Shown piece by piece: positions 25,061 through 33,504 of a stretch of 64,000 nt of DNA. The stretch lies in contig NZ_JARWAM010000004.1 of assembly GCF_031451695.1 (NCBI RefSeq), positions 186,001-250,000 on the forward strand, read 5' to 3'. A model generated the notes under the pieces. It was not told the origin of the DNA. It saw only the letters and a list, made by a program, of their open reading frames with translations, and did no database searches. Each line of letters opens with the position of its first letter. Position 1 is the first letter of the stretch. Both the position numbers and the translations under genes were made by a program. Source of the DNA: Franzmannia qiaohouensis. GTDB lineage: Bacteria; Pseudomonadota; Gammaproteobacteria; Pseudomonadales; Halomonadaceae.

Positions 25061-25303
25061 TCAGCCGCTGCGCACCTTGGAGATCACCCATAGCAGCACC
25101 ACGGCGCCCACCGTGGCGGTCACCAGCGAGCCGATGAAGCCACCGGACTGCAGCCCCAGCAGACTGAACAGGAAACCACCGATTACCGCCCCGACGATCC
25201 CCACGCCGATGTTGCCGAGGATACCGAAGCCGCCGCCACGCATGATGTTGCCGGCAATCCAGCCCGCCAGACCACCAATGATCAACCACAGAATCAATCC
25301 CAT
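25061..25303 (-). CDS. GlsB/YeaQ/YmgE-type small membrane protein (80 aa)
   Basis: This is a very small, glycine-rich inner-membrane protein of the transglycosylase-associated (GlsB/YeaQ/YmgE) family. It has three hydrophobic segments (about residues 2-18, 28-50, 57-75) with the family block GILGNIGVGIVGAVIGGFL. The name is historical; no enzyme activity is established. Family members are often stress-induced. ATG 25303 follows GGAG about 6 bases upstream (AAGGAGACACACG). Confidence 0.9.
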   Translation of the reverse strand: MGLILWLIIGGLAGWIAGNIMRGGGFGILGNIGVGIVGAVIGGFLFSLLGLQSGGFIGSLVTATVGAVVLLWVISKVRSG

Positions 25304-25362
25304 CGTGTGTCTCCTTCATCCATTGAATCGTGCCGCATGCGCTCGCCCGCGGCGTGAGTGGC

Positions 25363-25905
25363 TCAGAACGACGAGCCAGGCTGTTCGAGAAAGGCCAGCT
25401 CCGCCGCCGTGGAGTCGCGCCCCAGTATGGCATTGCGATGGGGGTAGCGGCCAAACCTGGCGATGACGTCGCGGTGACGATGCTCGAAGCGCAGATTCTC
25501 CTCGAGGCCTGGCTGGTCGAACAGCCGCAGCGCCTGGTCGTGCACCTTGAGCGACTCGCTGTGCATATAGGGCATATACAGGAAGGCGCGCCAGGCGACG
25601 TCGAGATGGCGGTCGCTGCCCTGGGTCACGGCTTCCTGGGCCAGCACCAGGGCCATGCCGTCATTGGCGAAGGCCGCCGGCGTATCGCGATGCACGTTGC
25701 GCGAGAACTGGTCGAGCACGATGATCTCGGCCAGCCGACCGCGCGCCGACAGCCGCCACTCCCACAGCTCACCGCTGCCCGCCGCCTCGAGCAGTGCGCC
25801 AAAACGCCCGGCGATGGCCGCGTCTAGCGCGGCGTCCTTGCTGAACCACTGTGCAGGGGCCAGCTCATCGAACCAGAATGCCAGTATTTCATCTGCCTCG
25901 CCCAT
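25363..25905 (-). CDS. DUF924 family protein (180 aa)
   Basis: This is a cytoplasmic protein of the DUF924 family, an alpha-helical fold related to TPR-like repeats with no assigned function. Typical blocks are EILAFWFDEL at the start, LAEIIVLDQFSRNVHR in the middle, and FLYMPYMHSESL then FGRYPHRNAILGR near the end. ATG 25905 is chosen because AGGAG lies 7-8 bases upstream and the family begins here; an open frame runs back to 26019. Monocistronic by context. Confidence 0.9.
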   Translation of the reverse strand: MGEADEILAFWFDELAPAQWFSKDAALDAAIAGRFGALLEAAGSGELWEWRLSARGRLAEIIVLDQFSRNVHRDTPAAFANDGMALVLAQEAVTQGSDRHLDVAWRAFLYMPYMHSESLKVHDQALRLFDQPGLEENLRFEHRHRDVIARFGRYPHRNAILGRDSTAAELAFLEQPGSSF

Positions 25906-26046
25906 AGCCACTCCTGTTATGCAGCGTATCCCTTTGTCGCCGACACCCCGCTGCAGTCGCAGGGGGCAATTGCTATCATCAGAGCCCGCCACTCTTCGGG
26001 GGTTCCCCTGGACGCTCATAGCCCAAGCCTACGTCAAGGAGTCACG

Positions 26047-26232
26047 ATGGCTACCCAGGAGCTGCTGGAAATGTCGCTGTTCGTTTTCAACCTGGTCGGA
26101 CTGGTGGTATGCCTCGTCGGCCTCAGCCTGGCGCGACGGCGCCGACGCCGCCCGCTGGGCTACGGCATCGCCGTGCTGGGTTTCCTGATTGCCGCGATCC
26201 CCATGTTGGCACAGCTCTTCGGCAATCGCTAA
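26047..26232 (+). CDS. Small two-helix membrane protein (61 aa), unknown
   Basis: Unrecognised. Two hydrophobic helices (about residues 8-28 and 39-57) flank a strongly basic loop ARRRRRRPLGYG, so the loop should face the cytoplasm and both ends the periplasm. A good AAGGAG site lies 6 bases before ATG 26047, which supports that it is real. It is divergent from the DUF924 gene and lies before an AT-rich 185-bp gap. Confidence 0.7.
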   Translation: MATQELLEMSLFVFNLVGLVVCLVGLSLARRRRRRPLGYGIAVLGFLIAAIPMLAQLFGNR

Positions 26233-26417
26233 GCAAACAGCGCGAGCGCGAAATTTTTGTAAACTTAGCAAATAAAATCGCCAACATGCGACTAAAGGCG
26301 AATTTGAGAATCGTGTCACCTAACTAAAATCACGTCACCAGAAATGTCTCGCATTTACTTCGGCGATCTCGACGAGCATGCGTCGGAACATTCACGCCAA
26401 CCGCAAGGTGACCCATC

Positions 26418-28016
26418 ATGCACGCCCTGACCCTGGCCTCCTTCCTGTTCTTCACGGGACTGGTCGCCTTCATCACCTGGCGCATCACGCGTCGCGATGA
26501 CCACAAGAGCACCAGCGGCTACTTCCTTGCCGGCCGCACCCTGACCTTTCCGCTGATCGCCGGGTCGCTGCTGATGACCAACCTCTCCACCGAGCAGATG
26601 GTGGGCCTCAACGGCGCCGCCTTCAGCGACGGCCTGAGCGTGATGGCCTGGGAAGTGGTGGCGGTGATCGCGCTGGTGGCGCTGGCACTGTTCTTCCTGC
26701 CGCGCTTTCTGCGCAGCGGCATCGCCACCCTGCCGCAGCTGCTGTCGATCCGCTTCGACGCCGGCACCCAGCTGATCACCAACGTCATCTTCCTGATCGC
26801 CTATGCGGTGATCCTGCTGCCGATCATTCTCTACTCCGGGGCCATGGGCCTGCAGGGCATGCTCGACCTGCAGGGTCTGACCGGTATCCAGTCGTCGACC
26901 GCTCTGCTGTGGCTGACGGTATGGATCGTCGGCATCATCGGTGCCATCTATGCGCTGTTCGGCGGGCTGCGTACCGTCGCCGTGTCCGACACCCTCAACG
27001 GCGTCGGCCTGCTGATCGGCGGCTTCGTGATCGTCTACTTCGGCCTGCAGGCGGTCAGCGGCGGTGACGGCATCTTCGAAGGCTGGAGCATCCTCAAGGA
27101 GAGCGACCCCGAGAAGCTCAACTCGATCGGCGGCTCCGACCAGCAGGTGCCGTTCTTCACCCTGTTTACCGGGGTGTTCCTGATCAACCTGTTCTACTGG
27201 ACCACCAACCAGCAGATCATCCAGCGCACCTTCGCCGCCAAGAACCTCGCCGAAGGCCAGAAGGGCGTGCTGCTGACCGGCTTCTTCAAGCTGCTGGGCC
27301 CGCTCTACCTGGTGCTGCCGGGCATCATCGCCTATCACCTCTACGCCGAGCAGGGCGTGCGCGCCGACGAGGCCTACGGCCACCTGGTATTCAACGTGCT
27401 GCCGCCCTACCTCACTGGCTTCTTCGCCGCGGTGATGGTCGGCGCCATCCTGTCGTCGTTCAACTCGGCGCTCAACAGCACCACCACCATCTTCAGCCTG
27501 GGCATCTATAAGGGCGTGCTCAACAAGGACGCCAGCGAAGAGCAGGTGGTCAAGTCGGGCAAGGTGTTCGGCTGGATCATGGCCTTTGCCACCATGACCA
27601 TCGCCCCGCTGCTGGCTGGCCAGGAGAGCCTGTTCGGCTACCTGCAGCGCATGAACGCCATCTACTTCATCCCCATCCTGGCCGTGGTCATCGTCGGCCT
27701 GCTGACCAAGCGGGTGCCGCCGATGGCGGCCAAGATCGCCCTGGTGGGCGGCTGCCTGCTGATCGCCGCCGGCTACTTCGTGCCGCCGTTCAACCAGCTG
27801 CCGGTGGTGATGCACGAGTTCCACTTCGTGGCCAGCGTGTTCGTGCTGCTGGTGGTGGTGATGCTGGTAATCGGCAAGCTGCGCCCGCGGGAGACCGAGT
27901 GGGTCCACGAGCACAGCGGCGACGTCGACCTGACGCCGTGGAAAGGCGCCGTGCCCACCGGCATCGTACTGATCGTGCTGGTGATCATCATGTACGCCGC
28001 CTTCGCCGGCGTCTGA
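26418..28016 (+). CDS. Solute:sodium symporter, SSS family (532 aa)
   Basis: This is an inner-membrane sodium-coupled transporter of the SSS/SLC5 family, with about 14 hydrophobic segments. The family N-terminus (DDHKSTSGYFLAGRTL) is followed by LLMTNLSTEQMVGLNG, typical of the SglT/YidK sugar-like branch. Later AVMVGAILSSFNSALNSTTT carries the serine/threonine-rich sodium-site region. Sugar, inositol or a similar solute is the likely substrate, but this cannot be told from sequence alone. ATG 26418 has AAGGTG 8 bases upstream. The upstream gap (26233-26417) is AT-rich and holds two near-copies of a CGTGTCACC/CACGTCACC word. Confidence 0.88.
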   Translation: MHALTLASFLFFTGLVAFITWRITRRDDHKSTSGYFLAGRTLTFPLIAGSLLMTNLSTEQMVGLNGAAFSDGLSVMAWEVVAVIALVALALFFLPRFLRSGIATLPQLLSIRFDAGTQLITNVIFLIAYAVILLPIILYSGAMGLQGMLDLQGLTGIQSSTALLWLTVWIVGIIGAIYALFGGLRTVAVSDTLNGVGLLIGGFVIVYFGLQAVSGGDGIFEGWSILKESDPEKLNSIGGSDQQVPFFTLFTGVFLINLFYWTTNQQIIQRTFAAKNLAEGQKGVLLTGFFKLLGPLYLVLPGIIAYHLYAEQGVRADEAYGHLVFNVLPPYLTGFFAAVMVGAILSSFNSALNSTTTIFSLGIYKGVLNKDASEEQVVKSGKVFGWIMAFATMTIAPLLAGQESLFGYLQRMNAIYFIPILAVVIVGLLTKRVPPMAAKIALVGGCLLIAAGYFVPPFNQLPVVMHEFHFVASVFVLLVVVMLVIGKLRPRETEWVHEHSGDVDLTPWKGAVPTGIVLIVLVIIMYAAFAGV

Positions 28017-28046
28017 GCGACCCGCGACACGAGGTAGACACCTATA

Positions 28047-28068
28047 CAGCCCCGCCTCGGCGGGGCTG
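28047..28068. terminator. Hairpin after the SSS symporter gene
   Basis: CAGCCCCGCC (28047-28056) pairs with GGCGGGGCTG (28059-28068). The geometry probably relaxes to a 9-bp stem with loop CTCG. The T-tract after it is short and interrupted (GGCCTTTCT). Confidence 0.6.
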
Positions 28069-28168
28069 CGGCCTTTCTGGCGGCATGTCCGAATCGGTGG
28101 GTATATGGTCCTTGCCGACCTTCTTGCCAACACCGACACTGCAAGGGTCTAGCTGCCGGAGAAAGATC

Positions 28169-29152
28169 GTGACCCGCCGCATCGCCCTGCTCGCCTACCC
28201 CGACTGCCAACTGCTCGATGTCAGCGGCCCCTGGCAGGTCTTCGCCAGTGCCAATGAGATCAGTGCCTCAGCGCTGTATCAGCTGCATCTGGTAGCGCCT
28301 GCGCCAGGGCTGGTCATGACCAATGGTGGCCTGGCGCTGGACGCATCCCATGGTTACCGCGAGTTGCGTTCGCTGATGCCGCTCGACACCCTGCTGGTAG
28401 CCGGCGGCCGGGGGGTAATGCAGCAGCGTGACGATCTCGATCTGCTGGCCATGTTGCAGGCGCTGGCCCCGCAGCTGCGACGGATGGGGTCGATCTGCTC
28501 CGGCGCCTTCCTGCTCGCCGCCGCCGGGCTGCTCGATGGCCACCGCGCCACCACCCACTGGCGTCACGCCGCGCGCCTGGCCGAGCGCTACCCCAAGATA
28601 CGGGTGGAGGCCGACGCCCTGTATGTCGAGAGTGAGGGGCGTTATACCAGTGCCGGGGTCACCGCCGGCATTGATCTCGCCCTGTCGCTGCTGGAAGCCG
28701 ACCATGGCGCCGCCCTGGCCGGTCGGGTAGCCCGCGAGCTGGTGATGTTCCTGCATCGCCCCGGCGGCCAATCCCAGTTCAGTGAAGCGCTGCGCCACCA
28801 GCAGGACAGCGGCCCGCTACGCGCCCTGCTCGACTGCCTGCATGACGACCCCGGTGGCGATCACGATATCGAGAGCATGGCCGCGCAGATGGCCGTATCG
28901 CCACGCCACCTGACACGCCTGTTCCGCCGCTATCTGGATACCAGCCCCGGGGCCTATCTGACCCGGCTGCGTCTCGAGCGGGCGCGCATGGCGCTCCTCG
29001 ACAACCGCCAGTCGACCTCGCTGTCGCGTCTCGCCGAGCGCTGGCGACTGGGCAGCGCCGAGCAGCTGCGCCGCCAGTTTCAGCGCCACTACGGCGTGTC
29101 ACCTTCTGTCTACCGCCAGCGCTTCGCCACGACGTCATCGAGCGCCGCCTGA
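28169..29152 (+). CDS. GlxA-type transcriptional regulator, DJ-1/PfpI plus AraC domain (327 aa)
   Basis: Residues about 1-170 form a DJ-1/PfpI-like class I amidotransferase fold, including the nucleophile-elbow region SICSGAFLLAAAGLLDG and HWRHAARL. Residues about 215-320 form an AraC-type DNA-binding domain with two helix-turn-helix units (ESMAAQMAVSPRHLTRLFRRY and a second ending GVSPSVYRQRF). Such regulators control catabolism of small nitrogen compounds in related bacteria; the ligand here is unknown. The start is GTG 28169 with GGAGAA about 6 bases upstream. The stop codon TGA ends at 29152, the first base of the 143-bp repeat. Confidence 0.9.
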   Translation: MTRRIALLAYPDCQLLDVSGPWQVFASANEISASALYQLHLVAPAPGLVMTNGGLALDASHGYRELRSLMPLDTLLVAGGRGVMQQRDDLDLLAMLQALAPQLRRMGSICSGAFLLAAAGLLDGHRATTHWRHAARLAERYPKIRVEADALYVESEGRYTSAGVTAGIDLALSLLEADHGAALAGRVARELVMFLHRPGGQSQFSEALRHQQDSGPLRALLDCLHDDPGGDHDIESMAAQMAVSPRHLTRLFRRYLDTSPGAYLTRLRLERARMALLDNRQSTSLSRLAERWRLGSAEQLRRQFQRHYGVSPSVYRQRFATTSSSAA

Positions 29153-29294
29153 GAGGGTGTTTACAAATGTCACGAGCGACGGCCAGGCAAGGCGAAATCA
29201 GCCGAAATAGCGGAGTTTACTGGGTGTTAAATGAGCATTTTGAGGCTGATTTCAACGCCGCATGACCTAGCGCAGTAGTTTGTAAGCACCCTCT
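29152..29294. repeat. 143-bp palindromic intergenic repeat, copy 2
   Basis: Same length and homologous core as 12852-12994, but with different outer arms: the first 17 bp (29152-29168) and the reverse complement of 29278-29294 match at 15 of 17, the two mismatches being C/T transitions. Inside, GAAATCAGCC and GGCTGATTTC form a perfect 10-bp inverted repeat. The element begins at the last base of the GlxA stop codon and ends 22 bp before the next start codon. It may act as a transcription or mRNA-end structure as well as a mobile unit. Confidence 0.85.
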
Positions 29295-29316
29295 GACCCC
29301 TACCGGAGAATCCACC

Positions 29317-30495
29317 ATGCCCGTTACCGTCACCCTGCTGTCGCTGTGCCAGGCCCTGCTGGTCAGCGGCAATATCCTGCTGATCGCGGTCTCGCCGCTG
29401 ATCGGTGCCAGCCTGGCGCCCAGCGCCAACTGGTCCACTGCGCCGGTGGCCACCCAGTGGCTGGGGCTGATGTGCGCGACCATCCCGGCTTCGCTGATCA
29501 TGGCCAGGCTGGGTCGCAAACGCGGCTTCGTGCTGGGCAACCTGCTGGGGCTCGTCGGCGTGGCAGTGGCGATACAGGCGCTACGCAACCAGCACTTCAC
29601 GCTGTTCCTGCTGGCCACATGGCTGATCGGTATCGGCATCGGCTTCGGTCAGCTGTATCGTTTCGCCGCGGTGGAGGCCGCCCCGGCGCCGCTGCGTGAC
29701 CGCGCTATCGGCCTGGTGATGGGCGGCGGCGTGCTGGCAGCCTTCTTCGGTCCGTGGCTGGCCCGAGTCAGCCGCGAGCTCGGCGAAATCCCCTTCCTGG
29801 GCAGCTTCGTCGGGCTCGGCGCGCTCTACCTGGTGGCCCTGCTGATCCTTGCCGTCACGCGGCTGCCACCGGCGACCCGCACCCACGGCGAGGGCACGCC
29901 ACGACCGCTGGGCGAGATCCTGCGCCAGCCGACCTTTATCGTCGCCGTCAGCGCCGCGCTGATCGGCTACGGAGTGATGAACCTGGCCATGACCGCCACG
30001 CCGCTGGCGATGGCTAGCGTCGGGCACCACTTCGACCACGTCGCCGCGACCATCCAGTGGCACGTCGTGGCGATGTTCCTGCCGTCGTTCTTTACCGGTC
30101 ATCTGACCGCCCGTTTCGGCGCCAGTCGCATGATCGTCGCCGGCTGCGTGCTGCTGGTGGCCAGCGCCCTGGCCGCGCAGATCGAGGCCGGGGTAATGGG
30201 CTTTCACGTTGCGCTGGTGCTGCTCGGACTGGGCTGGAACTTCACCTTCCTGCCCGCCACCGGGCTGCTCACCGAGACCTATCGGCCGGTGGAGAAGGCT
30301 CGCACCCAGGCCGCCAACGAGTTCCTGGTGTTCTCCACCGTGGCGCTCACCGCGCTGCTCGCCGGCCCGCTGGTCAGCCAGCTCGGCTGGGCCACCCTCA
30401 ACGCGCTGCTGATCCCGCTGTCGCTGCTGCCGATCGCGATCCTGGCCTGGCAACGACTTGCCAAGGCGCCTGCCCGCCCGCACATTAGTGACTGA
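29317..30495 (+). CDS. MFS transporter, unknown substrate (392 aa)
   Basis: This is an inner-membrane protein with about 12 hydrophobic segments. The second loop carries a shortened motif A (ARLGRKRGF). The region LIGIGIGFGQLYRFAAVEAAP is typical of a small MFS subfamily without a named substrate. ATG 29317 has GGAGA 8 bases upstream. It lies just after the repeat element and 24 bp before ycjX, so it may be read through into ycjXF. Confidence 0.82.
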   Translation: MPVTVTLLSLCQALLVSGNILLIAVSPLIGASLAPSANWSTAPVATQWLGLMCATIPASLIMARLGRKRGFVLGNLLGLVGVAVAIQALRNQHFTLFLLATWLIGIGIGFGQLYRFAAVEAAPAPLRDRAIGLVMGGGVLAAFFGPWLARVSRELGEIPFLGSFVGLGALYLVALLILAVTRLPPATRTHGEGTPRPLGEILRQPTFIVAVSAALIGYGVMNLAMTATPLAMASVGHHFDHVAATIQWHVVAMFLPSFFTGHLTARFGASRMIVAGCVLLVASALAAQIEAGVMGFHVALVLLGLGWNFTFLPATGLLTETYRPVEKARTQAANEFLVFSTVALTALLAGPLVSQLGWATLNALLIPLSLLPIAILAWQRLAKAPARPHISD

Positions 30496-30518
30496 ATTCA
30501 CACCACGAGTCGTCCTGC

Positions 30519-31916
30519 ATGCCGCAACCCCTGGCACGCGAACTGGGTAATCTCATCGAACGCGGTCGCGACCGCCAGCTGCGGCTGGCGGTCACCGGCC
30601 TGTCGCGGGCCGGCAAGACCGCCTTTCTCACCTCGCTGGTCCATCAGCTGCGCCATGCCGGCCTCGAGGCGCGTCTCGACCTGCTGCCGGCGGCCCGCGA
30701 CGGCCGCCTGCTCGGCGCCAGCCGGGTCAGCCAGCGCGACCTCGGCGTGCCGCGCTTCCCCTACGACCAGGCACTGGCGGCGCTCGACGAGACCCCACCG
30801 CGCTGGCCCGAGCCGACCCGCGGCATCAGCGAACTGCGCCTGGTGATTCGCTACCGCCCGGCCAAACGCGGCCTGCTCGGCGGCGAGAGCCGCGAGCTGA
30901 CCCTCGACCTGTTCGACTACCCCGGCGAGTGGCTGCTCGACCTGCCGCTGCTCGACCACGACTACCTGAGCTGGAGCGAATCCCAGGATGCGCGACTGAC
31001 CCACGGCCAGGCGCGCCACGCCATGTTCGCCGAGTGGCGCGCTGCGGTGGCCGACCTCGACCCCGCCGCTGACGCCGACGAGGCACAGCTGGCGGCGATT
31101 GCCGAACGCTATGCCGAAGGACTGCGCGCCGCCCGCGAGGCCGGCTTCGCCGACCTTCAGCCGGGACGCTTCCTGCTCCCGGGCGATCTCGACGGCGCAC
31201 CGGTACTGCAGTTCTTCCCGCTCCCGGGGCTCGCCGAGGCCCAGCGCAAGTCCCTCGAGGCGCTGCCCGAGGAGAGCGTCTATCGCACCCTGGCGACACG
31301 CTACGCCCACTACCGCCGCCACATCGTCAAACCCTTCTACCAGCAGCATTTTCGGCGTTTCGACCGGCAGATCGTGCTGGTCGACGTGCTCGGCGCCCTC
31401 AACGCCGGCCCCGAACGCTTCGAGGACCTTTCCCGGGCGCTCTCCACGCTGATGCAGAGCTTCGCCTACGGCAAGCGCAGCCTGGTCTCGCGGCTGTTCG
31501 CACCGCGCATCGACCGCCTGGCGATCGCCGCCACCAAGGCCGACCATGTCACCCCCGAGCAGCACGGCCACCTGGTCAGCCTGCTCGAGGCGCTGCTGGC
31601 CGAGCCGCTCAAGGACCTGCGCTTCGCCGACGTGCCGGTGCGGGCGCTGTCGCTGGCGTCGATCCGTGCCACCCGCCCACGCGAGGTCGAGCAGCGCGGC
31701 AAGCGCACCCCGGCGCTGGCCGGCACCACCCTCGACGGTGACGAGGTACTGCTGTTTCCCGGCGAGGTGCCGCCGCGGCTGCCGGATGCCGGCTTCTGGG
31801 CCCGCCAGGGGTTCGACTTTCACGCCTTTCGGCCGCTGCCTCGCGACGCCGGCGCCCTGCCCCATATCCGCCTCGACGCGGCCCTCGACTGGCTGATCGG
31901 AGACAAGCTGCAATGA
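30519..31916 (+). CDS. ycjX: YcjX-like P-loop protein (465 aa)
   Basis: This is a DUF463/YcjX family putative nucleotide-binding protein with a Walker A motif GLSRAGKT (residues 27-34), preceded by RQLRLAVT. A central DYPGEWLLDLPLL region resembles a Walker B/switch segment of GTPases, and IAATKADHV resembles a TKxD guanine-specificity motif. In E. coli ycjX-ycjF follow the phage shock protein genes, so a role in envelope stress is suspected, but no psp genes are visible here. The stop overlaps ycjF by 4 bp (ATGA). Confidence 0.9.
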   Translation: MPQPLARELGNLIERGRDRQLRLAVTGLSRAGKTAFLTSLVHQLRHAGLEARLDLLPAARDGRLLGASRVSQRDLGVPRFPYDQALAALDETPPRWPEPTRGISELRLVIRYRPAKRGLLGGESRELTLDLFDYPGEWLLDLPLLDHDYLSWSESQDARLTHGQARHAMFAEWRAAVADLDPAADADEAQLAAIAERYAEGLRAAREAGFADLQPGRFLLPGDLDGAPVLQFFPLPGLAEAQRKSLEALPEESVYRTLATRYAHYRRHIVKPFYQQHFRRFDRQIVLVDVLGALNAGPERFEDLSRALSTLMQSFAYGKRSLVSRLFAPRIDRLAIAATKADHVTPEQHGHLVSLLEALLAEPLKDLRFADVPVRALSLASIRATRPREVEQRGKRTPALAGTTLDGDEVLLFPGEVPPRLPDAGFWARQGFDFHAFRPLPRDAGALPHIRLDAALDWLIGDKLQ

Positions 31917-32935
31917 ACGATCCCCGCCCCGGCCAGCGCTTCGCACTCGATGATCCACCCCCTGCGCCCGGCGATCCGCGCCCGGCCCAGGCCTTCGACC
32001 CGACCACCGAGAGCCGCGACTGGCAGCCCGAGGCCGAGCCCCAGGCCCCCGGCGAAGCGGCATTGGTGGCGAGCCTGGCGCGCCCGCGCAGGCGCCGCTG
32101 GGGCCTGCTGACGCTGCTCGGCGGTGCCCTCGGCCTGGGCGCCGTGGAAGCCGGCTCGACGCTGTATGCGGCGAGCCTCGGCGGCGACTGGTTGGCCGGC
32201 GCCTGGAGCGTGCTGCTGCTGCTGGCGCTGGGGCTGGGCGGCCGCGCCCTGCTGCGCGAGCTGTGGCGACTGCGGCGGCTGCGCCGTCACGGCCGCCTGC
32301 GCGAGGCGCTGGCCGGCCTCGACCAGGCCAGCCCGCGTGAGGCACTGGCGCTGGCGCAGCGGCTGCGCGAGCAGCTCGGCCTGGATGCCGACCACCCACA
32401 CTGGCAGGGCTTCGTCACCGCCCACCAGCCCCACCACGACGGCGGCGAGACCCGCGCGCTGCTGGCCCACCATCTGCTCGCGCCCCGCGACCGCGAGGCG
32501 CGCCGGCTGATCTCGCGGATGTCCGGCGACACCGCGGTGCTGGTGGCGGTCAGCCCGCTGACGCTGGTCGACATGGCACTGGTGGCGTGGCGCAACCTGG
32601 CGCTGATCGACCGCCTGGCGCGCCTCTACGGGCTCGAACTCGGCTACGCCAGCCGTCTGCGGCTGTTTCGCGCGGTGCTCTACAACATGGCCTTCGCCGG
32701 CGCCAGCGAGATTGCCTCCGAGGCGAGCATGGAGATCCTCTCGATGAACCTCGCCGGACGCCTCTCGACCCGCGCCGGCCAGGGACTCGGCGTGGGCCTG
32801 CTCAGTGCCCGCCTGGGGCTGCGTACCGCCCGGCTGACGCGCCCGCTGGCCTTCGCCGACGACGAGGCACCGCGCATGAAGGACCTGCGCGGTGAGGTGT
32901 GGCAGCGGCTGCGCCGCCTCGAGGAAGAGCGCTGA
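31913..32935 (+). CDS. ycjF: YcjF-like DUF697 membrane protein (340 aa)
   Basis: This is the partner of YcjX. A proline-rich soluble N-terminus (about 1-60) precedes two membrane helices (about 65-115). After a charged central region, a DUF697-type C-terminal domain follows (VAVSPLTLVDMALVAWRNLA, then LYNMAFAGASEIASEASMEI). Function unknown; it always pairs with ycjX, and the ATGA overlap suggests equal production of both proteins. It ends before an FNR/ANR-type site that belongs to the next gene. Confidence 0.88.
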   Translation: MNDPRPGQRFALDDPPPAPGDPRPAQAFDPTTESRDWQPEAEPQAPGEAALVASLARPRRRRWGLLTLLGGALGLGAVEAGSTLYAASLGGDWLAGAWSVLLLLALGLGGRALLRELWRLRRLRRHGRLREALAGLDQASPREALALAQRLREQLGLDADHPHWQGFVTAHQPHHDGGETRALLAHHLLAPRDREARRLISRMSGDTAVLVAVSPLTLVDMALVAWRNLALIDRLARLYGLELGYASRLRLFRAVLYNMAFAGASEIASEASMEILSMNLAGRLSTRAGQGLGVGLLSARLGLRTARLTRPLAFADDEAPRMKDLRGEVWQRLRRLEEER

Positions 32936-32942
32936 GACTTGC

Positions 32943-32956
32943 TTGACCGGGATCAA
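32943..32956 (+). promoter_or_regulatory. FNR/ANR-type box upstream of the universal stress protein gene
   Basis: TTGAC-CGGG-ATCAA (32943-32956) matches the FNR/ANR consensus TTGAT-N4-ATCAA at 9 of 10 informative positions. A possible -10 hexamer TAGGCT (32978-32983) lies downstream so that the box would be centred about 41 bp before the start point, the class II activation position. The start codon of the stress protein follows at 33014. Confidence 0.75.
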
Positions 32957-33013
32957 TGCAGCGCCGCTGTGATCGGCTAGGCTGAGGGGGAAACATCCCT
33001 GACGGAGACAGCC

Positions 33014-33454
33014 ATGTTCAAATCAGTACTCATCGCCGTGGACGGCTCAGAGCACGCCAAGAAAGCCCTCGAGGTCGCCTGCCAGCTGGTCAGCAAGGAG
33101 GATGCGACCCTGCATATCCTGCACATCCCCGAGGCGCTGACCCATGAGACCACGCTGGTATGGGGGATCGGCGCCATCGCCATCGAGTCCTCCCGCGAGG
33201 TGCTCGAGGAGGCCGGCAAGTCGGTCATCGAGCGCGCCAGCGAGGCGGCCCGCAGCATGGGCGCCAGCCACGTCGAGACCCACCTCAGCAAGGGCGACCC
33301 GGCGCGCAACATCCTGCGCCACGCCGAAAAGCTCGGCGTCGAGGCCATCGTGATGGGCAGCCGCGGCCTGGGCGACTTCGCCGGGCTGATGATGGGCAGC
33401 GTCTCGCACAAGGTCACCAACAGCGCCAAGTGCACGGTGATCAGCGTGCGCTGA
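33014..33454 (+). CDS. Universal stress protein UspA-family (146 aa)
   Basis: This is a small cytoplasmic stress protein of the ATP-binding Usp class. The nucleotide motif Gx2Gx9GS is intact in GSRGLGDFAGLMMGSVS, and the N-terminal strand VLIAVDGSEHAKKALEVA carries the conserved Asp. Such proteins help survival during starvation, oxygen limitation and other stress. ATG 33014 has GGAG about 7-8 bases upstream (ACGGAGACAGCC). The FNR/ANR box predicts induction at low oxygen, as for several Pseudomonas Usp genes. Confidence 0.92.
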   Translation: MFKSVLIAVDGSEHAKKALEVACQLVSKEDATLHILHIPEALTHETTLVWGIGAIAIESSREVLEEAGKSVIERASEAARSMGASHVETHLSKGDPARNILRHAEKLGVEAIVMGSRGLGDFAGLMMGSVSHKVTNSAKCTVISVR

Positions 33455-33504
33455 CCCTTGCCCCGTACCCGGCCGCCTATTGGCCGGGGCCGGGCCCCGA
33501 CGGG

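Noticed and set aside
26355..28139. 594-codon frame antisense to the SSS symporter gene
   Set aside because: His/Asp/Gln-rich composition typical of the reverse strand of a membrane protein gene; the sense frame is an obvious SSS transporter.
33468..33488. GC-rich hairpin after the Usp gene (CCCGGCC / GGCCGGG)
   Set aside because: Possible, but it is short, has no T-run, and lies in a GC-rich patch where such stems arise by chance; not listed as a terminator.
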